NCBI RefSeq assembly: GCF_038070105.1
Contig: NZ_JBBPBZ010000002.1
Span: forward strand, 922,501-986,500
Origin: Methylocystis sp. IM3
GTDB taxonomy: Bacteria > Pseudomonadota > Alphaproteobacteria > Rhizobiales > Beijerinckiaceae
Direction: 5' to 3'
DNA length: 64,000 nucleotides
Within the stretch, counting starts at the first letter, position 1, and each line of letters starts with the position of its first letter. Below, one piece after another: positions 22,701-31,278 of the stretch. The notes under the pieces were generated by a model. The model ran no database searches. It was not told where the DNA came from and saw nothing but the letters and a program-made list of their open reading frames with translations. The position numbers and the translations under genes were made by a program.

Positions 22701-22897
22701 GGCGTTGCGACAGTGCGGGCTATGGTTTCGGCTGAGGCACCAGGATAACGCGTCGTAATCTGGATCGTCGGAGGTACTATGTTCGGGTACTGAGCGATGG
22801 GCAAGGATGCCATCGTAAGCAATCCGAATGCGACGATGAAGATGTTCACCACTATGGCGAACCGAGGATGGTCTATAAAAAAATGTGACAGTTTCAT
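19766..22897 (-). CDS. RND multidrug efflux permease (HAE1 family)
   Basis: A 1043-residue AcrB/MexF-like pump: helix 1 (FAIVVNIFIVAFGLLTM), two large periplasmic loops, TM4 with paired Asp residues of the proton path (GIVVDDAIVVVENVER), and TM10-12 (LIGLAAKNAILIVEFARKRE). The length is standard. It is the middle gene of a tripartite operon; the gap to the MFP gene is 14 bases. It belongs to the hydrophobe/amphiphile class, so organic solvents, biocides and antibiotics are likely substrates. Expression is probably controlled by the operator at 24165. Confidence 0.95.
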   Translation of the reverse strand: MKLSHFFIDHPRFAIVVNIFIVAFGLLTMASLPIAQYPNIVPPTIQITTRYPGASAETIARTVATPLEQAVNGVENMDYISSQSTGNGSLSITVIFKVGTDANTALMLTRNRVQDTLSRLPQEVQLQGVQVKKTIQALLLGVHVYSPDGSRSAEYLSNYMLRVRDEIARIPGVADFWALGERQYAMRIWIDPDKAAAYNISANEILNTLRAQNAQVSAGTLNQPPVTTDAAYQVNVEALGRLTTPEEFANIIVKSDIHGRVTRIRDIGRAEVGSVDYGSKAYADNYVSAPWWVIATPDANVVQLHHAIWEKMAELKKDFPTGVDYIDHLYDPTNFVDQSIENVVLTIFEAVLLVVAVVFLFLQSVRATIIPVVAIPISLVGTFSILAAFGASINNLSLFGMVLAVGIVVDDAIVVVENVERNMALGKTPREAAHQTMDEVSTALIAIALTLCAVFIPTAFISGISGLFFKQFAITIAASTLISAFVSLTLSPALCAVFLKQHSHHSERFESRILGTSFQRFNSAFECLSSNYSELTRRLVRGTAAMFAVYIGLIALTGLQMARMPTGFIPDQDIGYQAIVVMLPPGSSLERTDAVVRQVNEIALKTPGVKHTSPTTGFDVTTNTVAPNVGTIFTSLPSLYGEHEAGVNAAAMLPRLRKRLAGIKDAVIIVVNPPPVQGLGAPGGFKFILEDRADLGAQALAKAANDLVAAANKDSRFANVFTLYNSGAPSLYADIDRMKAEKLGLAPSDVFSTLQLYLGSQYVNDFNFLGRTYPVFVQGDQQFRQSAQHIAGFKVRNASGEMVPIGAVTTFKDRTSPYRVPRYNLYPAAEIQGTAGLGVASGTAMRAMEDLARHVLPPGVAYEWTDLAHQQEQQGISTLAIFAASAVFVFLVLAAQYESWKTPLSIVLIVPMCLLASVTGLQIRDMPIDILAQIGFIVLIGLAAKNAILIVEFARKREDEDGVTSEEAATHSARTRLRPILMTSFAFILGVAPLAVATGAGAEMRQSLGTAVLFGMLGVTVFGLLFTPTFYAFVRNFGHEERA

Positions 22898-22911
22898 AGG
22901 TAGACCTTAGT

Positions 22912-24135
22912 TTAGTCCCGACCGGAGACGAATCGGATCGAGCCGGTATGGGGAATGATTTTTAACCCTGGCGCGACCGTGGGAATGCTGTCGATTAGGA
23001 CACGATCAGTCGAAGTCAGCCCTGAACGAATGACTCTGAGGCCTCCTCGAAGATCGCCCAATTGAACGGGTTTTGGCACGACAGTGTCGTTCGGACCTAC
23101 GGTTAAGACGATGTGTTGCGACTGATCGGGAAGGATAGCAGCGTCTGGCAGAAGCAAGGTGGGTGAGGGGGGCGTGGTTTGCAGCCGGACTCGAGCAAAC
23201 CCACCTGGTGTCAACAATAGATCTTCGTTGAGAATGGTCGCACGCGCATGTATTGTTCCACTGGAACGGTCAATTGAATTATCGACGAAGTCTAACACGC
23301 CTTGATGGGTGAAGCCGGCCTCGTCGCTTAGAGATACATCCACTATGCTCGCGAGGGTCTGGATCTTGTGATGGAGGAGTAAGAAGTCCCGGAGGTCGGC
23401 TTCGCTCATGTCGAAATTTAAATATATGCGATCAGTCGACACGATCGTGGCAAGTAGAGTAGCGGGGCTTGCTCCCGCGCGACTGCCCGCGATGAGATTT
23501 CCGATGGATGCGAGGTGGGAACCCATGCGGCCCTTAAAAGGCGCGACGATTCGACAGTGATCTAAATCAAACTGCGCATCCCGCACCATGGCTCTTGCGT
23601 TGTCCACGGCGGCTTGCGCGGCTTGAAATTCTGCGTTGCGCTGATCGACGCTTTGAGTAGTTCCTGCGCCGGTCCGACCGAGCGTTGTCGCCCGCAATTT
23701 TTCCCGATTCGCAAGATCGAGGTGCGCAACTGCACTTTTCAATTGTGCCGTCGCCTCGCTCAACTTAATTTGGTAGGGCGTGGGGTCGATCTCGAACAGG
23801 AGTTCTCCCTTCTCGACGATATCTCCGTCTTTGAAGCCGATATGCGTGAGTGTGCCTCCCACTTGAGGCCGCAATTCAACATAATCGACGGCAGAGAACT
23901 GACCAAGGAATTGTGCTTTGCTGTCGACATCGCGAAGAAGTGGCACGCTAACAGTAACGCTCGGGGGAGTTGGCGCTACGGCCGTGCTATTGGGTGCGGT
24001 GAGACAATATGCGGTCAGAATAAAAGCGCTCGTTAAAGCCGCTATTGTCGAGCCGGTCCAAAACCTCACGCCTAGCTTTGCGAAGCGATGACGAGCGACC
24101 GAACCTGCCCCTAATTGCCAAAGCGGACTTTTCAT
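22912..24135 (-). CDS. RND efflux periplasmic adaptor (MFP)
   Basis: A 407-residue HlyD/AcrA-type membrane fusion protein with an N-terminal anchor helix, a split lipoyl domain (VDYVELRPQVGGTLTHIGFKD before and KGRMGSHLASIGNLI after), an alpha-helical hairpin rich in Ala/Gln between them and a beta-barrel. I chose ATG 24135; a GTG at 24147 is also possible. First gene of the operon; it links pump and outer-membrane channel. The CTATC-N4-GATAG box at 24165-24178 lies 30 bases upstream, just after a TTGACA-N18-TATTTT promoter. Confidence 0.92.
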   Translation of the reverse strand: MKSPLWQLGAGSVARHRFAKLGVRFWTGSTIAALTSAFILTAYCLTAPNSTAVAPTPPSVTVSVPLLRDVDSKAQFLGQFSAVDYVELRPQVGGTLTHIGFKDGDIVEKGELLFEIDPTPYQIKLSEATAQLKSAVAHLDLANREKLRATTLGRTGAGTTQSVDQRNAEFQAAQAAVDNARAMVRDAQFDLDHCRIVAPFKGRMGSHLASIGNLIAGSRAGASPATLLATIVSTDRIYLNFDMSEADLRDFLLLHHKIQTLASIVDVSLSDEAGFTHQGVLDFVDNSIDRSSGTIHARATILNEDLLLTPGGFARVRLQTTPPSPTLLLPDAAILPDQSQHIVLTVGPNDTVVPKPVQLGDLRGGLRVIRSGLTSTDRVLIDSIPTVAPGLKIIPHTGSIRFVSGRD

Positions 24136-24164
24136 CGTTGGCCCCACTGATGTTCGCGCATGGG

Positions 24165-24178
24165 CTATCTAACGATAG
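24165..24178. promoter_or_regulatory. TetR-type operator (CTATC-N4-GATAG), RND operon
   Basis: CTATCTAACGATAG, exact arms (extended match to 24182). On the minus strand a -35 TTGACA (24220-24215) and -10 TATTTT lie just upstream and the box falls between -10 and the adaptor start, so a bound repressor would block initiation. Confidence 0.75.
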
Positions 24179-24182
24179 ATAG

Positions 24183-24835
24183 ATGTCATGAAAATATGCT
24201 GGGAACTGAACAAATGTCAATCACCTGGAGTGCATGTATGGACGCGTCCTCAGCAAGGACGTTTGGGGCTTTTTCTCAATTTGGTCGGTTGCAGTCATAA
24301 GCCCGCGCTTTTGAGCAGCCCATATGCCCACTGGTCTTGATTAAAATCCGAGATCGGCTCTCGCCCTCACGGGCGCTTGTTTCGATCCCTCGCTTCGCTA
24401 GCTTGCCTCAATTTTCCGTTCGCGCTTCGCATCGTCTCGGCTACGGTGCAGCGTAATGTCTCGAGGTTCCTTGGTAGTCCACATCGCGCGGTTTACATTT
24501 CGCTTGATCATGACCGCCCGTGGCAATCCGCCATTTTTGTTCGCCATGGCGGCAGCGATGACGAACACGTGTTTCTCTTCGAGCGGGTTCCTGACCCAGA
24601 TGCCTTGTCAGAATCTTCTTCGCGAACGAAAACAAAAGACAGTCTTCGCGCCTGCGACCGCCGTGGTTCCCGGCGCGCGTCAACATAACCACTTTCACGA
24701 GCAAGCTTTGACCCTGGCGCACCACGGAATTTCACATCATTTTCTGCTGGGCGATTGGGGTCGAGTCGCTCCGTGCTTAGTAACTTTCGCCAGATGGCGC
24801 GTCGACGATATAGTGTCTGAGCAGCTACGGTCGCA
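24183..24835. other. Long intergenic region
   Basis: About 650 bases between the pump operon and the second GlxA gene. It holds the pump promoter (24190-24220). Overlapping short frames of 75-127 codons occur on both strands without recognisable domains or good ribosome sites; I support no gene here. It may contain eroded insertion debris. Confidence 0.4.
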
Positions 24836-25897
24836 CTAATTTACTCGGCCGTGATTTCGGCGGTAGGCACCAGGCGTCATGCCGGAGTATCGATAGAACG
24901 CTCGACGAAAGCTCGCTGCGTCCGAGTACCCGGAATTTGCAGCTAGTTGCTTCACAGGAAAGTTGGTTGTTTCGAGCAACAGGCGCGCGGTTTCGAAACG
25001 TACACGGTCTATAAATTGCTTGGGGGTCTCGCCGGTGGCTTCTTTCAATCGCCGATTCAGTGTCCGATCCGAAGTACCCAGCGTTCGAGCGAGATCTTGC
25101 GCTGTCACAGTTTCTTCACCTGCAACCCTGACCGCATGTTCCGCTTCAAGTAAAAATGGATTGGCTGCCGATAAATGGCTAAGCGGAACATACACCGTGC
25201 GCGTTGAGGGCGCGGTATCTACGACCGCAAAATCAGCAGCTAACTTCGCCGCATCGTCACCACAAAGCGAACGAATAATATGTAGACACAAGTCAATCCA
25301 CGACAGCGGACCGCCAGAGGTTACGACCCTTTGATCTTCGATGAGCGGAGCACCCCATATAGCGTCCGCTCTTGGATATCTTGCCTTCAACTCGTCGTGA
25401 CGCCACCACGTGGTGGTGCAGCGACGTCCATCGAGCAGGCCCGCTTCGCCAAGTATGAATACACCGCTGCACGATGCGCATACCAACGCTCCCATTGCGT
25501 GCTGGCGACGAATCCACGCTGCCAGGGCCGCAATCTCTGGAGTCGAAAGGTACTTAGCGTTATCATCGCAAAGGTAGCCCGGCACCAGTATCGCAGTTAA
25601 ACCAGTAAGCGCTGCTATCTCTGTTTCGACATTCAAAAGTCGCCCACTGCTATCCTCGAACGGTTTGCCATTGAAACTTGCGGTCAAAACCTTGAAAGAC
25701 TGATATCTGCCTTCCTTGCTGATAATTTGCGAGCCGAGCTTCAACATATCGACGGACCCAACGAATCCTGCTCCTAAACAGCTGTTGAAACCGAGGACGA
25801 CGATTTCCATAGCGATCCCGTTGGAAGTCGAAGGACTTTCGTTGTTTTCCACAAGCGCCGCATCCGACATCTGAACGCAACCTTGATATGCGTTCAC
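24836..25897 (-). CDS. GlxA family transcriptional regulator (second copy)
   Basis: A 353-residue DJ-1/PfpI plus AraC regulator and paralogue of 12473-13501. The DJ-1 part contains CASCSGVFILGEAGLLD, the C-terminal part TLGTSDRTLNRRLKEATGE and YSGMTPGAYRR. Its ATG overlaps the stop of the upstream monooxygenase-type gene (ATGA), so the two are coupled; an alternative start at 25810 begins directly at MEIVVLG and would give the standard N-terminus. It may control the gene before it or the divergent region. Confidence 0.87.
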   Translation of the reverse strand: MNAYQGCVQMSDAALVENNESPSTSNGIAMEIVVLGFNSCLGAGFVGSVDMLKLGSQIISKEGRYQSFKVLTASFNGKPFEDSSGRLLNVETEIAALTGLTAILVPGYLCDDNAKYLSTPEIAALAAWIRRQHAMGALVCASCSGVFILGEAGLLDGRRCTTTWWRHDELKARYPRADAIWGAPLIEDQRVVTSGGPLSWIDLCLHIIRSLCGDDAAKLAADFAVVDTAPSTRTVYVPLSHLSAANPFLLEAEHAVRVAGEETVTAQDLARTLGTSDRTLNRRLKEATGETPKQFIDRVRFETARLLLETTNFPVKQLAANSGYSDAASFRRAFYRYSGMTPGAYRRNHGRVN

Positions 25898-26202
25898 CGC
25901 AGATTCGGGAGCTTTTCCGCCAATACTTCGAGCTTTTCAATCGACGGGGCGCTCGCCAATAGATCCGCCGCACGCCCCATTAGAGCTTTGGCCACCTCTC
26001 CCGCCAGATGAGCTTCCCGTCCGGCCTCATCGGAGAAGGTGTCAAAAATTCCGAATTTCGATGGACTTATTTGAATCGCAAACCAGCTTGCCGTGGCCGG
26101 TTCAGCCTCGACGAGGGGTAACGCATTTCTCAAGAAATCTGCCAACTGCTGTTCTTTTCCAGGCTTGGCTTCAAGAGCAACAAACAGTCCAGGTTTAGTC
26201 AT
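25894..26202 (-). CDS. Antibiotic biosynthesis monooxygenase-type protein (ABM/YgiN-like)
   Basis: A 102-residue dimeric alpha-beta barrel protein: GLFVALEAKPGKEQQLADFLR, then WFAIQISPSKFGIFDTFSDEAGREAHL. The family includes quinol monooxygenase YgiN and small quinone- or aldehyde-handling enzymes. A very strong Shine-Dalgarno (AAAGGAGA) sits 8-9 bases before ATG 26202, so I call it as its own gene. The frame is open without a stop through 100 more codons upstream (see next entry), so a fused form may also be made. Its last bases overlap the GlxA start. Confidence 0.75.
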   Translation of the reverse strand: MTKPGLFVALEAKPGKEQQLADFLRNALPLVEAEPATASWFAIQISPSKFGIFDTFSDEAGREAHLAGEVAKALMGRAADLLASAPSIEKLEVLAEKLPNLR

Positions 26203-26502
26203 TTTTTTTGTCTCCTTTGTGGGGGTGGGTTGAACTCTATTTGCAGAGTATTCTGCACTCGTTGCGAAGCAGGCTCTATAGGCACCGATGAGTTCGCGAA
26301 CGGAAAAGACTGTGAGAACACCAGCTGTCGCCAAGGAACCACCTAGCAGGAAGCTATTCCCGCCGACGCCAGCGCTTTCATCCGCGACAGCAGCGCTTGC
26401 GACATAAAACGCTGTTATCCAGATCGCTACGATCCAGATTGCGACCGCAACCGCGTAAAGGACATTGGTATTGAGCCACTCGCGCTTCGCATCTTGGTTC
26501 AT
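26203..26502 (-). CDS. Small membrane protein, in frame with the ABM domain
   Basis: About 100 codons from ATG 26502 read in one frame straight into the ABM protein. They encode two hydrophobic helices (LYAVAVAIWIVAIWITAFYV and a Gly/Leu-rich second one) and a short basic linker (ANRVQPTPTKETKK). Either this is a membrane-anchored N-terminal domain of a 202-residue fusion protein, or a separate gene that lost its stop codon. The internal strong ribosome site at 26210 supports at least some independent ABM synthesis. No family recognised. Confidence 0.5.
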
Positions 26503-26719
26503 GATGGATTGTTCTCGCTCATCGCGCTCGTGGACATTGCTTACAGAGACTTAGCAAAGGCCCCGCCGGCCACAGGTGGGCAAATTTGCCAAAAAGGGCT
26601 CCGGGTGCGCCATTTCGCTGCTTCTGTCTTCACCTTTGCAGTGAAAGCGGACACCTAGTGTCGATTGCAAATTGCCAACCGGCCTAAACCGCGACTGCCA
26701 GTGCTTAAATCACGGCTCT

Positions 26720-26733
26720 CTATCGATAGATAG
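26720..26733. promoter_or_regulatory. TetR-type operator with promoter, first PEP-mutase-like gene
   Basis: CTATCGATAGATAG, exact arms. Exactly 3 bp later lies -35 TTGACA (26737-26742), 17 bases, then -10 TAATTT (26760-26765). A weaker half-match (ACGACAGATAG) follows at about 26778-26788. Confidence 0.78.
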
Positions 26734-26869
26734 GCGTTGACAGTCCCGATTCAAAGCACTAATTTTCCACCGATTTAACGACAGATAGGGCTTTTGGGCA
26801 AGCGAACTGTCCCCATCCTTACTCGCATCGATAGGGGTAGTGCGGCTTTCCGAACGAGGAGAATGGACG

Positions 26870-27616
26870 ATGGGACAACTCGAAAAAGCCGAGAAGTTCA
26901 CGGCGCTTCATGTCAAGGGGGCGCCGCTTATTCTCTACAATGCCTGGGATGCAGGCAGCGCTAAAGCTATCGTCAAATCCGGCGCGCAGGCGATCGCCAC
27001 CAGCAGTTGGTCTGTTGCCGCTGCGCAAGGATATGACGATGGGGAAAATCTTCCGATCTCCATCGTGGAGCAGGTGATTGGAAAGATCGCCTCAAGCGTC
27101 GATGTGCCCCTCACTATTGATTTCGAAGGTGGCTACAGCGATGATGATCACACGCTGTCCTCCAATATCTCAAGGCTGATCGATCTCGGAGTCGTCGGGG
27201 TCAACTTTGAGGATCGCATCGTGAAAGGCAAAGGCCTTTACGATATCGATAGGCAGGCGAAGCGCATTGCTGCAATTCGGCGTGCGGCAGAGAACAAGAA
27301 TGTCCCTCTTTTCATCAATGCTCGGACCGACGTCTTCCTCGGAAATAGTGCTGATGTCGAAGAACTGCTTCACCGGGAAAATGCCTATGCCGTCGCCGGA
27401 GCGTCCGGCTTCTTTATCCCAGGCGTGACCAACGCGGATCAGATCAGGCGCATCGTCGAGGAAACGACGCTGCCCGTTAATGTCATGGTGATGGAGGGCG
27501 TGCCGCCAATCGACGAACTTTCGAAGCTGGGTGTTGCTCGCGTGAGCTATGGCCCAATCCCGTACATCGAGACAATGGAAGCGCTGCAGAAGAAGGCTGC
27601 TCAGATCTATTCATAG
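26870..27616 (+). CDS. Isocitrate lyase/PEP mutase family protein (first copy)
   Basis: A 248-residue TIM-barrel C-C or P-C bond enzyme. Family features: LILYNAWDAGSAKAIVKSG, the core Asp in VPLTIDFEGGYS, the metal region GVNFEDR and FINARTDVFL. It is the bacterial group often annotated as isocitrate lyase/phosphoenolpyruvate mutase, whose true reaction is usually unknown. I chose ATG 26870 (GAGGAG 8 bases before). A close paralogue is at 34625-35383. It is driven by a TTGACA/TAATTT promoter with the operator box immediately upstream. The thiolase gene follows 127 bases later. Confidence 0.85.
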   Translation: MGQLEKAEKFTALHVKGAPLILYNAWDAGSAKAIVKSGAQAIATSSWSVAAAQGYDDGENLPISIVEQVIGKIASSVDVPLTIDFEGGYSDDDHTLSSNISRLIDLGVVGVNFEDRIVKGKGLYDIDRQAKRIAAIRRAAENKNVPLFINARTDVFLGNSADVEELLHRENAYAVAGASGFFIPGVTNADQIRRIVEETTLPVNVMVMEGVPPIDELSKLGVARVSYGPIPYIETMEALQKKAAQIYS

Positions 27617-27743
27617 CCTCTGCGATGTTTTGAGAACGACTGATCCCGGTCAATTGGTCTCTGCGAGACATCCGGCGCGTGTCGGGAGCGACTGACCTCC
27701 ACGCAATGGCTAATAAAGTCAAAGCCTATCTGAGGAATGATCC

Positions 27744-29018
27744 ATGGGGCGTTTTGCTCAAGACATCTATCTCGCTTCGGGGCTGCGGACTCCGTTCGGC
27801 CGCGGAGGTGGTGCGCTTGCGGGGTACGATGCGATCGGCCTGTCTGTGCCTATTGTCAAGGCAATGGCAAGGCAAGTGATCGATCAAAAGCCCGATCTCA
27901 TGGTCTGGGGCACGGTCCTTCCGAGTCTCGGCTGGAGCAACATCGCAAGAGAGATCTGGCTAGAGGCGAAGCTCGACGCGACGGTGCCGTCGTACTCGGT
28001 TGTGCTCGCTTGTTCGACCAGCATGACGGCGACATTCGCTGCGGCCGGCATGATCGGCCCAGATCTCGATGCCGTGCTGGTGGGAGGCGCCGAGACGATG
28101 AGCCGCGCACCGATTGGCATTTCGTTGACGACGAGCGATCGACTGCGCAGCCTGATCGCTAAGAACCCGGCTGAGGCAATGACGGCGCTCTCCAGCTTGA
28201 CGCCGGCGGATTTCATCCTCCCGACCAAAGGTTGGGCGAACCGGATGAGCGGGCGCACCATGGGCGACCACATGGAGGACACCGCGAAGGAGTGGGGCAT
28301 CGGTCGCGATGCTCAGGACAATTGGGCCTATCAGAGCCACATGCGCGCCGTGGCTAGCTGGGACAACGGCTTCTTCGATGACCTCGTCCTGCCGCTTCCA
28401 GAACTTGCAAAGGACGCCAATCCGCGCCGGGACACGTCGCTCGAAAAGCTTGCGGCACTTCCCCCTGCATTCGATCGAACGAGCGGACGTGGCACGCTCA
28501 CGGCGGGAAATTCGTCCCCGATCACCGATGGCGCGGCCGCCGTTTGGGTCGTGTCCGCCAAGGGCCGCGCACGGCTGCCCAACACGGTACCTTCGGCGAA
28601 ACTCGTCGACTATGAGATCGCGGCCGTCGATTTTTCTATCGACGGTCTTTTGATGGCCCCGTCATTTGCCATCCCGCGACTCCTGGACCGGCACGGCCTT
28701 ACTTTCGAGGACATTGACCTGTGGGAGATCCACGAAGCGTTCGCCTCGCAGGTGTTAGCAAACGTTGCAGCCATGGAAAAGCCGGGCTGGATTGCCGAGC
28801 ATACGAAGATCGCACGTGATTTCGGCCGCTTCCCTTGGAATCGCGTCAATCCGCACGGTGGCTCTGTGGCGATCGGACATCCATTCGGTGCGACCGGGGC
28901 GCGCGATTTGAGCCAAGCCGTCAAGGAGCTCGCGTTGATGCCGAAGGGATCACGAGCAATCGTCAGCGTATGCGCTGACGGAGGCGAAGGCACCGTGGCG
29001 TTGCTTGAGAGCGCGTGA
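27744..29018 (+). CDS. Thiolase family acetyl-CoA acyltransferase
   Basis: A 424-residue thiolase. The acyl-accepting Cys lies in SVVLACSTSMTATFAA, the active His residues in WEIHEAFASQ and NPHGGSVAIGHPFGATGA, and the second Cys in SVCADGGEG (where most thiolases have CxGGGxG). It is closest to the FadI/trifunctional-type acyltransferase group, which cleaves or makes 3-ketoacyl-CoA. The stop overlaps a GTG that could start the next frame (Ada-AlkA). Why a thiolase lies among repair genes is unclear. Confidence 0.88.
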   Translation: MGRFAQDIYLASGLRTPFGRGGGALAGYDAIGLSVPIVKAMARQVIDQKPDLMVWGTVLPSLGWSNIAREIWLEAKLDATVPSYSVVLACSTSMTATFAAAGMIGPDLDAVLVGGAETMSRAPIGISLTTSDRLRSLIAKNPAEAMTALSSLTPADFILPTKGWANRMSGRTMGDHMEDTAKEWGIGRDAQDNWAYQSHMRAVASWDNGFFDDLVLPLPELAKDANPRRDTSLEKLAALPPAFDRTSGRGTLTAGNSSPITDGAAAVWVVSAKGRARLPNTVPSAKLVDYEIAAVDFSIDGLLMAPSFAIPRLLDRHGLTFEDIDLWEIHEAFASQVLANVAAMEKPGWIAEHTKIARDFGRFPWNRVNPHGGSVAIGHPFGATGARDLSQAVKELALMPKGSRAIVSVCADGGEGTVALLESA

Positions 29019-29116
29019 AAGAGCGTTGTAGAGGCACTCGGTTCGCTCCATTGCGCGAGCCGACGACGTCCCAAAGCCGCGAGACTGTCGGGTCGCGCGT
29101 CCCCATATTGCACGTC

Positions 29117-30613
29117 ATGGACCTCGGTCAGGATGCTTACTACAGCGCTGTCAGGACACGCGACGCGCGGTTCGACGGCCGATTCTTCGGCGCGGTAAAG
29201 ACTACGGGGATCTACTGTCGCCCGATCTGTCCGGCTACCACGCCGAAACGACAGAACCTGGTCTTCTATCCTACGGCAGCAGCGGCCGAGGAAGCGGGGT
29301 TTCGGCCCTGTTTGCGCTGCCGCCCGGAGACCGCTCCTGACGTCAGTGCCTGGCGAGGGGCGTCCGATACGGTCAATCGCGCACTTACTCTGATCGAGCA
29401 TGGAGCGCTTGACGACGGCTGCGATGTAACTTCGCTCGCCAAACGCTTTGGCGTCGGCGAGCGGCAGCTACGCCGGCTCTTCCGTCAACATCTTGGGGCG
29501 TCACCAACCGCCGTCGCACAGACACGCCGAGTACATCTGGCCAAACAGTTGTTGCACGAGACACGTCTCCCGATGAGTGAGATCGCGCTGGCATCCGGCT
29601 TCGGAACCATCCGCAGATTCAACATGGCATTCGAAAAACTCTTCGGTCGGCGCCCGAGCGCGCTGCGGCGCGCATCGGCCGAGGAGATTTCGGCGGGCCT
29701 GGGAGGCGAAGTGACTGTGCGGTTGCGCTATCGGCCGCCGTACGACTGGCAGGCTATGCTCGGCTTCCTCGCTGCCCGTGCTGTTCCAGGCGTGGAGCTG
29801 GTCGATGGCGGCGCATACAACCGCGTGATCGATATCGATGGCAAGATCGGTGCCGTCCAGATAACGCCAGCTCGAGACGAGGATGCGCTAATCGCCCGCG
29901 TGCGATTCCACGACCTTTCCCGGCTGCCCGTCATTATCGCGACGCTGCGTCGGGTATTCGATCTCTCCGCCGACCCGCAGGCGATCAACGAACACCTGTT
30001 GCGTGATGCCGCTCTAGCGCCGCTGATCGCCGCAAGGCCGGGCCTGCGAGCTCCTGGTGGATGGGATGGATTTGAATTGGCCGTGCGCGCGATCCTCGGC
30101 CAGCAGGTCACAGTGCGAGCCGCCATTGACCTCGCTACCAAGCTTGTCGCCGACTATGGTGAGTCCGCGCAAACCTCCGCCACTGGAGACACGCGGCTGA
30201 CCCACGCATTTCCAAGGCCCGAACGCCTTGCTAATGCAGAGGTACAGCTCGGCATGCCCAATGCGCGCGCGCGTGCGATAAGCGCCATTGCCGCGGCTGT
30301 CACCGCCGACCAAAAGCTACTTGACATCGGTCGCAGTCTCGAAGACGGGATCACGCGCCTGAGAGCGTTGCCGGGCATTGGCGAATGGACGGCGCAATAC
30401 ATCGCCCTCAGAGGCATGCGTGAGCCCGATGCCTTTCCGGCCGCCGATGTCGGTCTCATGCGCGCCTTGGCCAATGAGGCGGGCATACGCCCGAACGCCG
30501 TCGAGCTGCTGGCCCGCGCCGAAGCGTGGCGCCCTTGGCGTGCTTATGCCGCGCAACACCTCTGGGCAGCTTCTCCGACCGCGTCAGAAAAAGCCGCCAG
30601 ATCTTGTTCGTGA
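29117..30613 (+). CDS. Ada-type regulator fused to AlkA DNA glycosylase
   Basis: A 498-residue fusion: an N-terminal Ada zinc domain with four Cys (TTGIYCRPICPATT and FRPCLRCRPE), whose first Cys takes methyl groups from phosphotriesters in Ada proteins; an AraC-type HTH (CDVTSLAKRFGVGERQLRRL, ALASGFGTIRRFNMAFEKLFGRRP); and a C-terminal AlkA domain with HhH-GPD motif (LPGIGEWTAQYIALRGMREPDAFPAADVGL, catalytic Asp near its end). It removes alkylated bases and probably activates repair genes on methylation. Start uncertain: ATG 29117 matches the Ada domain start; a GTG at 29015 overlaps the thiolase stop. Confidence 0.9.
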   Translation: MDLGQDAYYSAVRTRDARFDGRFFGAVKTTGIYCRPICPATTPKRQNLVFYPTAAAAEEAGFRPCLRCRPETAPDVSAWRGASDTVNRALTLIEHGALDDGCDVTSLAKRFGVGERQLRRLFRQHLGASPTAVAQTRRVHLAKQLLHETRLPMSEIALASGFGTIRRFNMAFEKLFGRRPSALRRASAEEISAGLGGEVTVRLRYRPPYDWQAMLGFLAARAVPGVELVDGGAYNRVIDIDGKIGAVQITPARDEDALIARVRFHDLSRLPVIIATLRRVFDLSADPQAINEHLLRDAALAPLIAARPGLRAPGGWDGFELAVRAILGQQVTVRAAIDLATKLVADYGESAQTSATGDTRLTHAFPRPERLANAEVQLGMPNARARAISAIAAAVTADQKLLDIGRSLEDGITRLRALPGIGEWTAQYIALRGMREPDAFPAADVGLMRALANEAGIRPNAVELLARAEAWRPWRAYAAQHLWAASPTASEKAARSCS

Positions 30614-30675
30614 CCTAATGAAAGGCGAAACGGCAGGACTCCGCCATGACTTGCGCCGAGGCCACCGAACGTAAC

Positions 30676-31155
30676 CTATACAGCTTCGATTCCGAGGAGG
30701 AACTCCTTGGCTTCGAGGCCACCGGCAAAGCCCGTGAGCGAGCCGTCCTTGCCGATCACGCGATGGCACGGCGCCACGATGGAGATCGGATTTTTTCCAT
30801 TTGCCGCGCCGACGGCGCGGAAGGCGCTCGGCCTGCCGATCGCGGTAGCAACATCGGCATAGGTCCGTGTTTGTCCAAACGGGATATTGAGCAGCTCAGA
30901 CCAGACCTGTTTCTGGAAGGCTGTTCCGACAAAAGCGAGCGGGAGATCGAATGACTTGCGCGCTCCGGCAAAATACTCTGCGAGCTGTCGCTCCGCCTCA
31001 CAAAGAATGGGGTGTTCGAGGTCTTCGACAAGGGGCCCGAGCCAGACCCGTTTCGGATCGCCGTTTTCCCACAGAACCGCGATCAAAGCTGAGTCGCTCG
31101 CGACGAGTTTGAGCAACCCGACCGGGGACGCGATGGATTTGAACGCATTGCTCAT
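30676..31155 (-). CDS. ogt: Methylated-DNA-protein-cysteine S-methyltransferase
   Basis: A 159-residue suicide repair protein that moves the methyl group from O6-methylguanine to its own Cys. The active-site motif SIVAPCHRVIGKDGSLTGFAGG and the preceding HTH (PFGQTRTYADVATAIGRPSA) are complete. It converges with the Ada-AlkA gene. Together with Ada-AlkA, Aag and AlkB it gives a nearly complete adaptive response to alkylation. Confidence 0.93.
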   Translation of the reverse strand: MSNAFKSIASPVGLLKLVASDSALIAVLWENGDPKRVWLGPLVEDLEHPILCEAERQLAEYFAGARKSFDLPLAFVGTAFQKQVWSELLNIPFGQTRTYADVATAIGRPSAFRAVGAANGKNPISIVAPCHRVIGKDGSLTGFAGGLEAKEFLLGIEAV

Positions 31156-31278
31156 GCGCTGCTCCTAGACGACGGGCGTTTGAAGATGAGTGCGCAGCAC
31201 CATGCTGCTTTGTCCCCCTGCAATATGGCGCCGATGCGGGCTCATTTGAAGCGCTAGAGCTTCGGACATTACCTGGGA

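Noticed and set aside
24456..24839. 127-codon plus-strand frame between RND operon and second GlxA gene
   Set aside because: No ribosome site, no domain, and competing frames on both strands; not enough to call a gene.
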